Of a DNA stretch of 43,688 nucleotides, positions 34,417 to 42,812 are shown in pieces; within the stretch, counting starts at the first letter, position 1; each line of letters starts with the position of its first letter. Below the pieces are notes generated by a model. It saw only the letters and a program-made list of their open reading frames with translations, was not told the origin of the DNA and did no database searches. A program made the translations under genes and the position numbers. This DNA is from Chloroflexota bacterium (GTDB taxonomy: Bacteria > Chloroflexota > Anaerolineae > UBA7937 > B3-Chlor): the NCBI GenBank assembly GCA_030613785.1, contig JAUWLF010000025.1, forward strand, positions 1-43,688. The letters are read 5' to 3'.

Positions 34417-34486
34417 TACCTCCTCTCCGGTCGGGTTCCGTTCAGGACCCTGATCGGCCCGCTCCCCTCACCAAAGCCAATAGCCG

Positions 34487-36220
34487 CTATTCTCCGACCT
34501 CCTCGTCTTCCGCCTCCGACGAAGAGGGTGCCTCAGACCCCTCTACGTCGCCTTCGATCTCGACTCCTGTCTCAGCTTCGGCGTCCACGGAGCTAGCCAC
34601 CTCGGCTTCTTCGGGTTCCTCCTCGGCCTCCGCCACTTTGGCCGCCACCATCTCTCTGATGACTTCCTGTTGTTCGGGGCCCACCTCCACCCCGCGCTTT
34701 TCTGCCTCGTCTACGATCCAGGCCGCCACGAGGTCGTCTATCGGCCCGCCCAGCAGGGCAGACATACCTTGCAGGAACTTGAAGAGGGTGGAAGGAAGCG
34801 TATCCAAAAACCTCTCGACAGTCCCCTCTACTCCCTCACCGCCGCCACCAGCCCCGCCGATGTCGATGAGTCGGATCTGCTCTATGTTCGCAAAGGCCTC
34901 CCCGAATGCATTGGCTACCTCAGGGATCCGCTCAACCAACGCTTGCCCCAGGACTAGCCGCAGGGCACCCGCCTCGTATGCATTCAGAGCTTCGGCCAGT
35001 TGTCGCCTACCCTCGGCCTCCGCCAGGAGCTGAGCCTTGGTCACATCGGCGCCCGCCAGACCCTTGGCCTTGTCAGCCGCGGCCTCAGCCTCGCCTTTCT
35101 TGCGATCCACGTCGGCTTCAGCGCACCCGGTTGCCCTGGTGCCTGAGGCCTCCTGCTCCGCTCCGTAGAGAGCGGCATCGGCCGGCCGGCGCTCCTCGGC
35201 GTCAAGCTCTCTGTCCCGGCGCTCAGCCGCTGCTCGGGCAGCTTCGCCCTTTCTCTGCTCCAGCGTCTGATCCTGTTCGGCCAGAGAAATCGCCTTGGCC
35301 CTCTCGGCTACCGCCCGCTCTCGGGCCACCTCAGCATCGTACGTCGCCTTGGCCACGTTGGCCTCTTTCGTGTATCCTGCCTTCTCCTTCTCGGCCTCCT
35401 GTTCTTTCTCCGTGGCTTCCTGTTCGGTTTGCGCTTCCGCCATCCGGGCATCTCGAAGCTTGGCCGCGATCTCAGGTCTTCCCAGCGCATCCAGATAACC
35501 CTTGTCGTCGCTTATCTCTCTGATCGTGAAAGAGACGATTTGCAGGCCCATGCCCGCCAGGTCGTCAACCGCCACTTCGAGGACCATCTGCGCAAATGCC
35601 TCCCGGTCCTTATAGACCTCCTCCACAGTCATCAGACCGATGATGGCCCGCAGGTGTCCCTGGAGCGTCTGGATGGCTACGTACTTGATCTCCTCTGGAG
35701 TCTTGTCGAGGAGTTGCTCCGCGGCAGTGGCGATGGACGTGTCGTCGCTGCCGATCTTGATCTGGGCGATGCCATCCACGGTGATGGGGACGGCATTGCT
35801 GCTGAGGACGTTGAGGACGGCAACGTCGAGGGTGATCAGACCCAGGTCCAGTTCGTTCACTTCATGCACGAAGGGGAGGACGATGGTCATGCCGCCCTTG
35901 ACGATCTTGTAGTTGACCGTGATATCCTCCGTCTTCGTCTCGAACTCCCAGTCCTGGTCCCTGCTCTCCGCTCGCTCCGATGGTGCCGCAGAAGACTCAT
36001 CCTCTGGATGTTTCAGTCTCCGTATCCTGCGGACTACCGTCACACTGGTCCGCGTGCGGACACCGTAGACCAGGAGGGCCCTGTTGGGTGGGACCTTCCT
36101 GATGAATTTCAACGCCCGGGCCATGGCCAGCAAGAAGACGACCACCACCACGAGAAGGCCAAAGCCCACCAGGCAGGTGCCACCCCCCATCACACCGAGA
36201 ATCGCTTCCAAGATACCCAT
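34487..36220 (-). CDS. floT: Flotillin-like SPFH-domain protein
   Basis: 577 residues. A membrane segment at about 13-34 (GTCLVGFGLLVVVVVFLLAMA) is followed by FIRKVPPNRALLVYGV and the SPFH/PHB domain (about 45-260; VPITVDGIAQIKIGSDD, GHLRAIIGLMTVEEVYKDRE, GLQIVSFTIREI). Residues 260-420 are a long Ala/Glu/Lys/Arg coiled coil typical of flotillins. The conserved flotillin C-terminus follows, then an unusual acidic tail (about 525-577, rich in Glu, Ala and Ser). Flotillins scaffold ordered membrane microdomains. A roughly 30-residue polar insert (HPEDESSAAPSERAES) follows the first strands. It sits 32 bases after an NfeD-like gene, the standard partner. The symbol is by homology; FloA-type naming is also possible. 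Confidence 0.9.
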   Translation of the reverse strand: MGILEAILGVMGGGTCLVGFGLLVVVVVFLLAMARALKFIRKVPPNRALLVYGVRTRTSVTVVRRIRRLKHPEDESSAAPSERAESRDQDWEFETKTEDITVNYKIVKGGMTIVLPFVHEVNELDLGLITLDVAVLNVLSSNAVPITVDGIAQIKIGSDDTSIATAAEQLLDKTPEEIKYVAIQTLQGHLRAIIGLMTVEEVYKDREAFAQMVLEVAVDDLAGMGLQIVSFTIREISDDKGYLDALGRPEIAAKLRDARMAEAQTEQEATEKEQEAEKEKAGYTKEANVAKATYDAEVARERAVAERAKAISLAEQDQTLEQRKGEAARAAAERRDRELDAEERRPADAALYGAEQEASGTRATGCAEADVDRKKGEAEAAADKAKGLAGADVTKAQLLAEAEGRRQLAEALNAYEAGALRLVLGQALVERIPEVANAFGEAFANIEQIRLIDIGGAGGGGEGVEGTVERFLDTLPSTLFKFLQGMSALLGGPIDDLVAAWIVDEAEKRGVEVGPEQQEVIREMVAAKVAEAEEEPEEAEVASSVDAEAETGVEIEGDVEGSEAPSSSEAEDEEVGE

Positions 36221-36252
36221 TTCAGTGATCTCCTTCCTCTACTTGCACCGCC

Positions 36253-36879
36253 TCACAACTCCCTGACGATAACCATCGCTCCCTCCCTGGACAGCACTTC
36301 CACCTCTGTTTGCCGAGGAATGGGAGAGCCGTCCTCCGACCGAGCCGGGACGTTCATCCTCTGCCCCTTGACGACGAGGGCCACCTGTCCCCGTTTCCCT
36401 TCGGGAATGGCGATGGTAACTCGGCCGACCAAGCCCACGTAGTCGGCCCACCGGATGGAAGTGGACCTCTGTTCGCCGTACAGGAAGCGCAGGGAAAGCC
36501 ACATCATCGTTGACGCCGCCAACGCCACCCCACTGGCAGGAACCAGAGTCAGGGGGTCAGACAGGCCCAGCCCCTGTCCGATCAAGCCTCCCGCCCCGAA
36601 TCCCACCGCGAACATGGCCATAGTTCGCAGGGACAACGGACTCGGGCCTTCGATCTCGTGGTCGAGTCCAATCTCCCCGATCTCACCGACCTCGGTCCCG
36701 CCCAAGATCCCTTCGAGAACATCCCCCAGGCCGCCCAAGGCCTCGAGGGCGCTGTCGCTCACCCCCTCTATCGCATGGCCGATACCCTCGCCAAGATCAA
36801 CGAGCTCACCAACGATGAAGGTGATGACGATGTACCCGCCCCCCATGATCAGCAGAGACATGTAGAAGCAGGTCAGCAT
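36253..36879 (-). CDS. NfeD/YuaF-like membrane protein
   Basis: 208 residues; GGAGGGG seven bases before the ATG. N-terminal membrane segment (FYMSLLIMGGGYIVITFIVG), a Gly-rich amphipathic stretch, two more membrane segments at about 85-130, then an OB-fold NfeD-like C-terminal domain (about 140-208; YVGLVGRVTIAIPEGKRGQVALV, GSPIPRQTEVEVLSREG). NfeD-like proteins are nearly always encoded beside SPFH/flotillin genes and help organise the same membrane assemblies. Here it precedes the flotillin gene by 32 bases. It lies 43 bases after the beta-helix gene, so read-through from that promoter is possible. Confidence 0.85.
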   Translation of the reverse strand: MLTCFYMSLLIMGGGYIVITFIVGELVDLGEGIGHAIEGVSDSALEALGGLGDVLEGILGGTEVGEIGEIGLDHEIEGPSPLSLRTMAMFAVGFGAGGLIGQGLGLSDPLTLVPASGVALAASTMMWLSLRFLYGEQRSTSIRWADYVGLVGRVTIAIPEGKRGQVALVVKGQRMNVPARSEDGSPIPRQTEVEVLSREGAMVIVREL

Positions 36880-36922
36880 TTTGCTCCCCTCCGCTTACGG
36901 AGTTCGCCGACCGCAGTTGTGC

Positions 36923-38512
36923 TTACGGCTGACCAGGATGATTCCTCATCACTAGCGGCAGCATGACGACGCGCTGGCACAGCCCCAGTTCCCAAGGCGC
37001 CGAAAATTCAGACGTGTTATCTGCGGCATCCATGGCCGTGGCAGTCAGGTTTGGCCCGATGAGGCTGCCGGTCCAAGTCCAGTTGCCAGCTCCATCGGCA
37101 AAGGCGTATGGCGGCCAGTGCATGTGCTCTCCCTCGTCCTCCGAATCGGTGAAGATCTCGACGGTGCAGTTGCTGCACGCGGTGCCGGAGACAGCCGTGC
37201 AACTGGCGCTGATGATGACCGGCACGGGAATGTTGTCTTGGGCGTTGTTGAGGAGTCGAATGCCCTGCCCCCCATTGTGGTGGATGCTGTTCTGCGTGAC
37301 GATGTTGTACCGCGCTGCCGCCTCTCGCATCCGAATGCCGTGCCCGTCCGTCATCAGTCCGTTGTAGGCGATGACATTCGAGCTCGCGCTATTGTCCTGT
37401 CCAGCGTAGATGTCGATACCGTGGAATGCGTTCCCCAGCCCCAGCGCGCCCGAAGGGTTCGTGCCGATGAAGTTGCCGTGGACGGCCGTGACGTCGCTGT
37501 TGACGATGGCCACGCCGCTCCAACCATTGCCGCCGATCACGTTGGGCTCCAGAGTTCCGCTTCCCACGTCGTTGTAGATGGCCCCGCCGTAAACGCCGAC
37601 GCCATGGTTGCCGTTGTAAAGTGGGGCGCTCTGATCAGCAGTGAGGCCGATGATGTTGCCCCCTACACGGTTGTGGTCCGTATCTACGTCTTCGATGTAG
37701 ACTCCGCTCTTGTTGTTTCCAGAAATCAGGTTGCCGTGCTCCGGCAACTCCCCACCCACGAGGTTGAACTGCGCTCCGCCCCAGATGTGCACGCCGTGAA
37801 GACCGTTGGGAAGACGAGCCGTCCCCGTGCGATCAGCGCCGATGATGTTGCCCCACACGTTGTTGCGGTGCGTCGCCTCGATCACGACACCGCGCCCGCT
37901 GTTTCCGGAGATGAGATTGCCGTCGCCTGGCCCCTCCCCTCCAATGGTGTTCCACGTCGCGTCGTCCACCACGTATACGCCCTCACCATTTGCCAGGGCG
38001 ACTGTGCCGGTGGGATCCGTGCCCACATAGCAACTGGCCACGGTATTGGTCATGCCCTGGGTGATGTAGACACCGTATCCAGCGAAGCGATTGATGACTA
38101 GTCCGCGCACCTGGTTCAAGTCGCCCTGGATGTACACGCCGCTCGCCCCTGCTCCCAGGCTAGAGCCGTCCAACTCAACCTCGGGTCCGAGGGGATTGGG
38201 GTCGCCGCCGAACTCCGTCTGCGTTACCCCATCGATGGCGGTAGCGTCGGTCACCGGCGGTAGTTGGGTGAGAGGTGTGATGGTCCACACCCCGGTGGTC
38301 GGGTTGTAGCCTGGATCGTTGGTGGGGATGCTGAAGATGACGGTGTCCGCCCCGGAGTTGCTGGCGGCATCGCTTATCGCCTTGCGCAGAGAACCGATCC
38401 CGCTATCGTTGGTGTTCGTCACGGTGTAGTTGAGGGCCTGCACCGGACGCGTCAGCAGAAGGAGCAACAGCCCGAGAGCCAGGGAACACCCTATCCAGTG
38501 TCTTTTTGGCAT
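36923..38512 (-). CDS. Secreted right-handed parallel beta-helix protein with C-terminal tail motif (paralogue)
   Basis: 529 residues from the ATG at 38510-38512, AAGGAGG seven bases upstream. Signal peptide (CSLALGLLLLLLTRPVQA), then the CSLREAI-like GSLRKAISDAASNSG and FSIPTNDPGYNPTTGVWTI, which matches the sister gene's NIPTSDGGYNPSTGVWTI. Beta-helix repeats include DGNLISGNSGRGVVI, RNNVWGNIIGADRTG and HNRVGGNIIGLTADQ. The C-terminal 90 residues repeat the sandwich module (TACSNCTVEIFTDSEDEGEH). The end is VVMLPLVMRNHPGQP, a variant of the tail motif. Exported; probable carbohydrate-binding surface protein, with no catalytic site identified. Confidence 0.75.
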   Translation of the reverse strand: MPKRHWIGCSLALGLLLLLLTRPVQALNYTVTNTNDSGIGSLRKAISDAASNSGADTVIFSIPTNDPGYNPTTGVWTITPLTQLPPVTDATAIDGVTQTEFGGDPNPLGPEVELDGSSLGAGASGVYIQGDLNQVRGLVINRFAGYGVYITQGMTNTVASCYVGTDPTGTVALANGEGVYVVDDATWNTIGGEGPGDGNLISGNSGRGVVIEATHRNNVWGNIIGADRTGTARLPNGLHGVHIWGGAQFNLVGGELPEHGNLISGNNKSGVYIEDVDTDHNRVGGNIIGLTADQSAPLYNGNHGVGVYGGAIYNDVGSGTLEPNVIGGNGWSGVAIVNSDVTAVHGNFIGTNPSGALGLGNAFHGIDIYAGQDNSASSNVIAYNGLMTDGHGIRMREAAARYNIVTQNSIHHNGGQGIRLLNNAQDNIPVPVIISASCTAVSGTACSNCTVEIFTDSEDEGEHMHWPPYAFADGAGNWTWTGSLIGPNLTATAMDAADNTSEFSAPWELGLCQRVVMLPLVMRNHPGQP

Positions 38513-38571
38513 GGCCAAGCCTCCTTGCGAGTGGTGCACACGACCGACAGCATGTGCTTAAGGCCGAGGCA

Positions 38572-38586
38572 GTGGTATTATACCAC
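38572..38586. promoter_or_regulatory. Palindrome overlapping the -10 box of the beta-helix gene
   Basis: GTGGTAT and ATACCAC flank a single base, so the palindrome covers the -10 box (38577-38582). A repressor bound here would block transcription. It may also be chance, because TATAAT supplies part of the symmetry. Confidence 0.35.
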
Positions 38587-38605
38587 GACCGCATAAGGGT
38601 GTCGA
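38577..38605 (-). promoter_or_regulatory. Promoter of the second beta-helix gene
   Basis: Minus strand: TCGACA (38600-38605), 17-base spacer ending TGG, TATAAT (38577-38582), so also an extended -10. Start codon about 60 bases downstream. Confidence 0.65.
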
Positions 38606-38867
38606 GATCAGCCGCGTAGCAGTGGAAGAGTCGGCGCACTGCGGAGGACGTGCGGCCCTCTGTCACGAAGTGCGGGGCTCAGATTATGGTGACAGAGGTG
38701 GAGAGAGAACGCGGGCGTGTGGCCAACCTGCCGCTCACTTGGGCGGCACAAGATACTCTCAGCAGCACCGATGCGCCAGCCGGGAGAATGGGGGAGGCCT
38801 TCGCCGGCGGCGGTGGGCGTGGTACGCAGACCACAGGGCAAGCTACATCTAATGACTTCTTCGGTCG

Positions 38868-41291
38868 CTAGTACCTCTTCAGCACAAGGGGTACGTAGGC
38901 CCGCCTCCACTCCTCCCCTAGCGCGGAAAAGAGGGTCATGTGGTTAGGGGTGGCGGTGACACGATAGTTGGTTGTGTCCACACTGCTGGTGGGCTCCAGC
39001 ACCCACTGGCCTCCTTGCCACCAGTACAGGCCCAGGGTGTCGTCCAGTACCGTCTCCGTGTTCTCGCCGGCGTAGCTCATAGTGATGGTGTAGGGTGGGG
39101 TGAAGCTGGTCACCGGTGTGGTGGTCCCGCTGATGACCGCAGATAGATCGAAGAAGTGACCTATGTGCCCCAAGGCACCCGTGGCACTGGGCGTCATGGG
39201 GGTGTAGGTGACGACCGTATCCGACACTACCGCCCCCGCGCGGATGGTCACGCAGGTGGAGCAATCGATGGACGTGAGCCTGCCGTCCGACGCCGGAGCG
39301 ACCGTCACCGTGGCATCGGTGGCCTGCGAGGGGTCGTAGAACATGTTGACCCCCCACTGGCTCGTGAACCACACCCGACCGTAGTCGTCAACGGCCATGT
39401 CATACGGCACCTCAGTCACACCTTCGGCCCGTGTGTAGGGTGTCCAACTTGTGCCGTCGAATCGAGTGGCGCCCCCCTCCGTGAGATCATACAGCACCCT
39501 GGCCCATAAGTCTCCTCCAGCATCCAGCCCTGCAAGTGAGGCAGTCCAGGTAACAAGGGGGACAGTTGGGAACCCCATGGCTGAGCAACTGTAGTTGGTC
39601 CAGGAGTGACCATCGTAGGCGCTCACACCAGCAATACCTCTCCCCACCCAAACCAAATTCCTGGCCGGATCGGCCACCCAGCAACTTGTATCCTCTGAGA
39701 CGGTCCCCACGATATCCGTATAGTACGCCTGGATGGCCAAATCCACCGAGCCATACATCGTGCAGTCGTAGGCGTCGAGGAAACGGGTCTTGCACCCGAG
39801 CCATTTGTTCCCGTCGCCGTCAATGGCGATGGACTCTACGACATTGGAAATCCCACAAGCAGACAAGTCGTGGGTAGTCCAGCTTGAGCCATTGAACTCG
39901 CTCAGACCCCGCCAGGTGGTGGATGGGTAACGGCTGCCGACCCAGATGTGATTGTCCTCGTCCACGGCCACGGCTTCCACCCAGCCGAGCGGCTTGGGGG
40001 AGTCCCCGCAGTGTTGTGTCCAGGTGTCGTCGCCGTCAAACTCCACAAGGCCGCCTGCGCATTGCCCTCCGGCAAACCAGAGATGCCCGTCGTGGTCCTC
40101 CTTGATGATCTTGTAGCAGGTATCCGACAGGACACCCCCTGTGTTGCTGCTCTCGTATTTCGTCCAGGTCATACAGTCAAACGACGCCACGCCCTCGCTC
40201 GCTCCAAACCACACACGACTCTCGTGGTCCACCGCCGCGCCCATCATGGCGGTATTGGGCGGCAAGCTGTCCACCGTATCGTAGTGGGTCCAATCGCTTC
40301 CATCGAACTGCGTCAAGCCATCAGCTTGAGGAGAGTCCGCGTACCCCACCCACACCTTCTCTCCCTGAGCGGCCACAGCCCTCATGCTATCGTCCAGCAG
40401 GCCTGAATTGCCCTCATGGTATCTGGTCCAGTTCGCGCCGTCGAAGGTCCACAGGCCCGTCCCGCTGGCAATCCAGGGATGCCCCTCCCCGTCAACCGCG
40501 ATATCCGCGAGGTAGGGACAGGTAGGGGGCTCGAGGGGATAGTATCTCGTAAAGTATATGCCGTCGAAAAGAACCAATACACGCAAGGTTATGAACCACT
40601 TACGATTCAGATCATCTGCGGCAATCCCAAACACCTCACTGTGGTTCAAGTCTATGTTGACATGAATCGTCCAGGTGCTCACACCATCAAACTCGCTGAC
40701 GTCGCCGTTCCAGTGCCCAAACCACAGATGCCCGTTGAGATCCTCTGCCATAGACCTCACATCGTTGTCTGCCAGCCCGTCGCTGGTCGTGTACGTGGTC
40801 CACGTTGCGCCGTTGTAGACCGTCACGCCCTCGCCCACGCCACCGGTGTCTCGGCTGGCCAGCCAGACGCGGCCGTCGCCAGCGACAACGACCTCCTTCA
40901 CCTCTTCGCCTGGGATAGCACTATTGTACTTGTCATACGTTGTGCACGCGGTGTCGTCGCAGACGCTGAGACCACGGTCATGGCCCACCCAGGCGCGTCC
41001 TTGGCCGTCCACCGCGATGTCCCACACAACGGTGCCGGTCAACCCGTCGGCGGGTGTGTACTTGGTGTAGCTGCCGTCTATTAGATCCCAGCGCAGCAAA
41101 CCGCCCCAGGTGCCAGCCCACAAGGTGTTCCCTCCCGGGGCGAGAGCCCAAACGCTCTTATCGTGGGTGTAGTTCTCCCACACCCAATCGTCCCCTTGCG
41201 CCTGGCTTTCCAGCGGCGTCGTCAGGGCGCACACCAAGATCACTAGTCCGAAGATGGAGCAGATAGAAGCCAGCCATACGAGGCGTTTCAT
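38868..41291 (-). CDS. Secreted two-component-regulator-type beta-propeller protein with C-terminal tail motif
   Basis: 807 residues from the ATG at 41289-41291, GGAGG eight bases upstream. Signal peptide about 1-32 (ICSIFGLVILVCALTTPLESQAQ). Residues 33-650 contain a dozen or more Reg_prop-like blades such as VWDIAVDGQGRAWVGHDRGLSVCD and DVRSMAEDLNGHLWFGHWNGD, as found in the sensor part of hybrid kinases. Here no membrane helix, kinase or DNA-binding domain follows, so it is a free-standing propeller. Residues 660-795 form a beta-rich module with a paired-cysteine loop (DCSTC). The end is WRRAYVPLVLKRY. It probably folds as one or two seven-bladed propellers that bind a polymer or small ligand outside the cell. 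Confidence 0.78.
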   Translation of the reverse strand: MKRLVWLASICSIFGLVILVCALTTPLESQAQGDDWVWENYTHDKSVWALAPGGNTLWAGTWGGLLRWDLIDGSYTKYTPADGLTGTVVWDIAVDGQGRAWVGHDRGLSVCDDTACTTYDKYNSAIPGEEVKEVVVAGDGRVWLASRDTGGVGEGVTVYNGATWTTYTTSDGLADNDVRSMAEDLNGHLWFGHWNGDVSEFDGVSTWTIHVNIDLNHSEVFGIAADDLNRKWFITLRVLVLFDGIYFTRYYPLEPPTCPYLADIAVDGEGHPWIASGTGLWTFDGANWTRYHEGNSGLLDDSMRAVAAQGEKVWVGYADSPQADGLTQFDGSDWTHYDTVDSLPPNTAMMGAAVDHESRVWFGASEGVASFDCMTWTKYESSNTGGVLSDTCYKIIKEDHDGHLWFAGGQCAGGLVEFDGDDTWTQHCGDSPKPLGWVEAVAVDEDNHIWVGSRYPSTTWRGLSEFNGSSWTTHDLSACGISNVVESIAIDGDGNKWLGCKTRFLDAYDCTMYGSVDLAIQAYYTDIVGTVSEDTSCWVADPARNLVWVGRGIAGVSAYDGHSWTNYSCSAMGFPTVPLVTWTASLAGLDAGGDLWARVLYDLTEGGATRFDGTSWTPYTRAEGVTEVPYDMAVDDYGRVWFTSQWGVNMFYDPSQATDATVTVAPASDGRLTSIDCSTCVTIRAGAVVSDTVVTYTPMTPSATGALGHIGHFFDLSAVISGTTTPVTSFTPPYTITMSYAGENTETVLDDTLGLYWWQGGQWVLEPTSSVDTTNYRVTATPNHMTLFSALGEEWRRAYVPLVLKRY

Positions 41292-41576
41292 GGGGCGTCC
41301 CTCCTTCTTCATGGCTACCGTTACATGTTCCGCATGATGTCCCACTTGGGACTGAGGACAAGCTGGGTCCTCAGCCAGTTACATCTCCCACTGGACAATC
41401 ATCGAACCTGTGAGACGTAGGGCAATGGCGTCTGACCTCTTCACGTGCCAGCTCGCCCTCTTAGGACAAGGCCCTGAATGACTGTGACCGAGGGCATGTG
41501 GTCGCCCAATGCAAGCTGTGTCTAGGACCAGGTGTCTCTGTCGTGGATTGGCCGTGCCAATGGCCCAGTTGAAACC
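41292..41576. other. Long 5' leader of the beta-propeller gene
   Basis: From the promoter at 41577 the message would carry about 280 bases before the start codon. It contains a hairpin with perfect 8-bp arms, CTGAGGAC and GTCCTCAG (41352-41374). No known riboswitch class is recognised and no open frame with a ribosome site is seen. Confidence 0.4.
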
Positions 41577-41605
41577 ATTATATCAAATATGGCAATATCT
41601 GTCAA
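41577..41605 (-). promoter_or_regulatory. Perfect consensus promoter of the beta-propeller gene
   Basis: Minus strand: TTGACA (41600-41605), 17-base AT-rich spacer, TATAAT (41577-41582). Both boxes match the consensus fully. Confidence 0.75.
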
Positions 41606-41782
41606 GGCATGTTCCCAGTGAGTATGGCCGGGTTGGGCCGTTGCATCGGTTTGCCAGAAGATGCGCAGAATGTGGGGATGCTTCTCAGGTTTAACCGCAC
41701 AGGTGGTCCCATCCGTCTGGAGCGTTCAACCACGCCCCGTGCTCACGTGCTCTCGCTCCCGCCACGCGCCGGATGTCGACCG

Positions 41783-42250
41783 CTACTCGAAGACCTCCAA
41801 ATCAGGATGCAGCGCAGCTTCGTCTATGATGGGACCCCTGAGGACGAAACCAAGGGCAAGATCACTCCCTCTCACCGTGAGCAGGCGATCTCCCGGTAGG
41901 ATCTCGTAATCTCTTAGCGTCTGCTCCGGCAGACCGATGTAGCCACCCTCTTCTATCGTGGTCCAGCAGAATGCCCTGCCCTCGAGCCTCACCGTTCTCG
42001 CTTCGGGCATTTGGAAAGTGCGAAGTCTCGGGAATCTGCGCAGCACAGCAGACAGCGGGCTACCTCGTAACAGATCTGGCGTGGTCAGGGCGAACCCCGC
42101 CGACCGCCGGCTCCCACTCATGAGGATTACCTTGTCCCGCTCGTTGAGGCTGTATTCATCCATCGCCTCCTTGGGGATGGCGATCCTTCCCGTCTCACCG
42201 ACTTTCGACCAGCCATAGACGTACTTCCCACCTCTGGCGATCAGTGGCAT
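41783..42250 (-). CDS. Doubled AbrB/SpoVT-like protein
   Basis: 155 residues from the ATG at 42248-42250; a GTG six bases earlier is equally possible. Two swapped-hairpin-like halves are visible. The first, about residues 15-57, is SKVGETGRIAIPKEAMDEYSL with DKVILMSGSRRSAGFAL. The second, about 99-140, is EEGGYIGLPEQTLRDYEIL with DRLLTVRGSDLALGFVL. Single AbrB domains dimerise to bind DNA; a duplicated chain could form the same fold alone. A transcription-factor role is inferred from fold only, and the target is unknown. It is a single-gene unit between the propeller gene and a CARDB-type gene. Confidence 0.65.
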   Translation of the reverse strand: MPLIARGGKYVYGWSKVGETGRIAIPKEAMDEYSLNERDKVILMSGSRRSAGFALTTPDLLRGSPLSAVLRRFPRLRTFQMPEARTVRLEGRAFCWTTIEEGGYIGLPEQTLRDYEILPGDRLLTVRGSDLALGFVLRGPIIDEAALHPDLEVFE

Positions 42251-42812
42251 ATTCACCTACATCTCTCGTGCTGTCCGTCTCCAGCGACTCGCCCGTCTGT
42301 TTCCGAGCTGGAGCTCCTATTGCCCCATGCACGTGGCACTTTGCCGTAGACAGCTACGTCATCCGTGGAGGAGCCAACGCATCAGTCCTCTCTCAGCAGG
42401 GCTTCATGGGGGATTGTAGCACGGCCGCGGCGACTCGGCAATGTAGACGCACAGAATCCCCATAGTTCAGTCTGTTTGCCGTGGAACCTGTGCGGTCACT
42501 GGCGGTTTAGCCATCTACCAACTGATGGTCGTGACTCGCCACCGGGTGATCTCGTCGTCTGCGAGATCCAGGCGTATGCGGCATGTGCCAACACGCCCCG
42601 GGTTGCCAGCATGGTCTGGCATCTCGAAGATCAGCGTCAAGACAAAGCCCACGCGGCAGAATCGCGTGGGCGTCATTCTCACTCCGTTCCCCGATATTCC
42701 GAGGTCAGAGGTCAGAGACCACTACCTCGACCGCGCCGCCCTCCCGCAACTCCTGAGGGCAGAAGGGTATGCGACAACTGGCTTTCCCCCAGCCCGCACC
42801 AGCATCCGTGGC
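42251..42812. other. Gene-free stretch upstream of the AbrB-like gene
   Basis: About 560 bases. It contains the terminator of the CARDB-type gene (42641-42671). No other gene or clear promoter is supported. Confidence 0.35.
42641..42671 (-). terminator. Rho-independent terminator of the CARDB-type gene
   Basis: Minus strand: a perfect 9-bp GC-rich stem, GCCCACGCG and its complement, with a 7-base loop (42647-42671) followed by TTTGTC. It lies about 140 bases past the stop codon. Confidence 0.65.

Noticed and set aside
35429..36442. 337-codon plus-strand open frame over the flotillin and NfeD genes
   Set aside because: Antisense to two recognised genes and without family motifs; a coding-bias shadow.
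37118..38101. 327-codon plus-strand open frame over the beta-helix gene
   Set aside because: Antisense shadow of repeated beta-helix codons; Val/Asp/Ala-rich with no recognisable domain.
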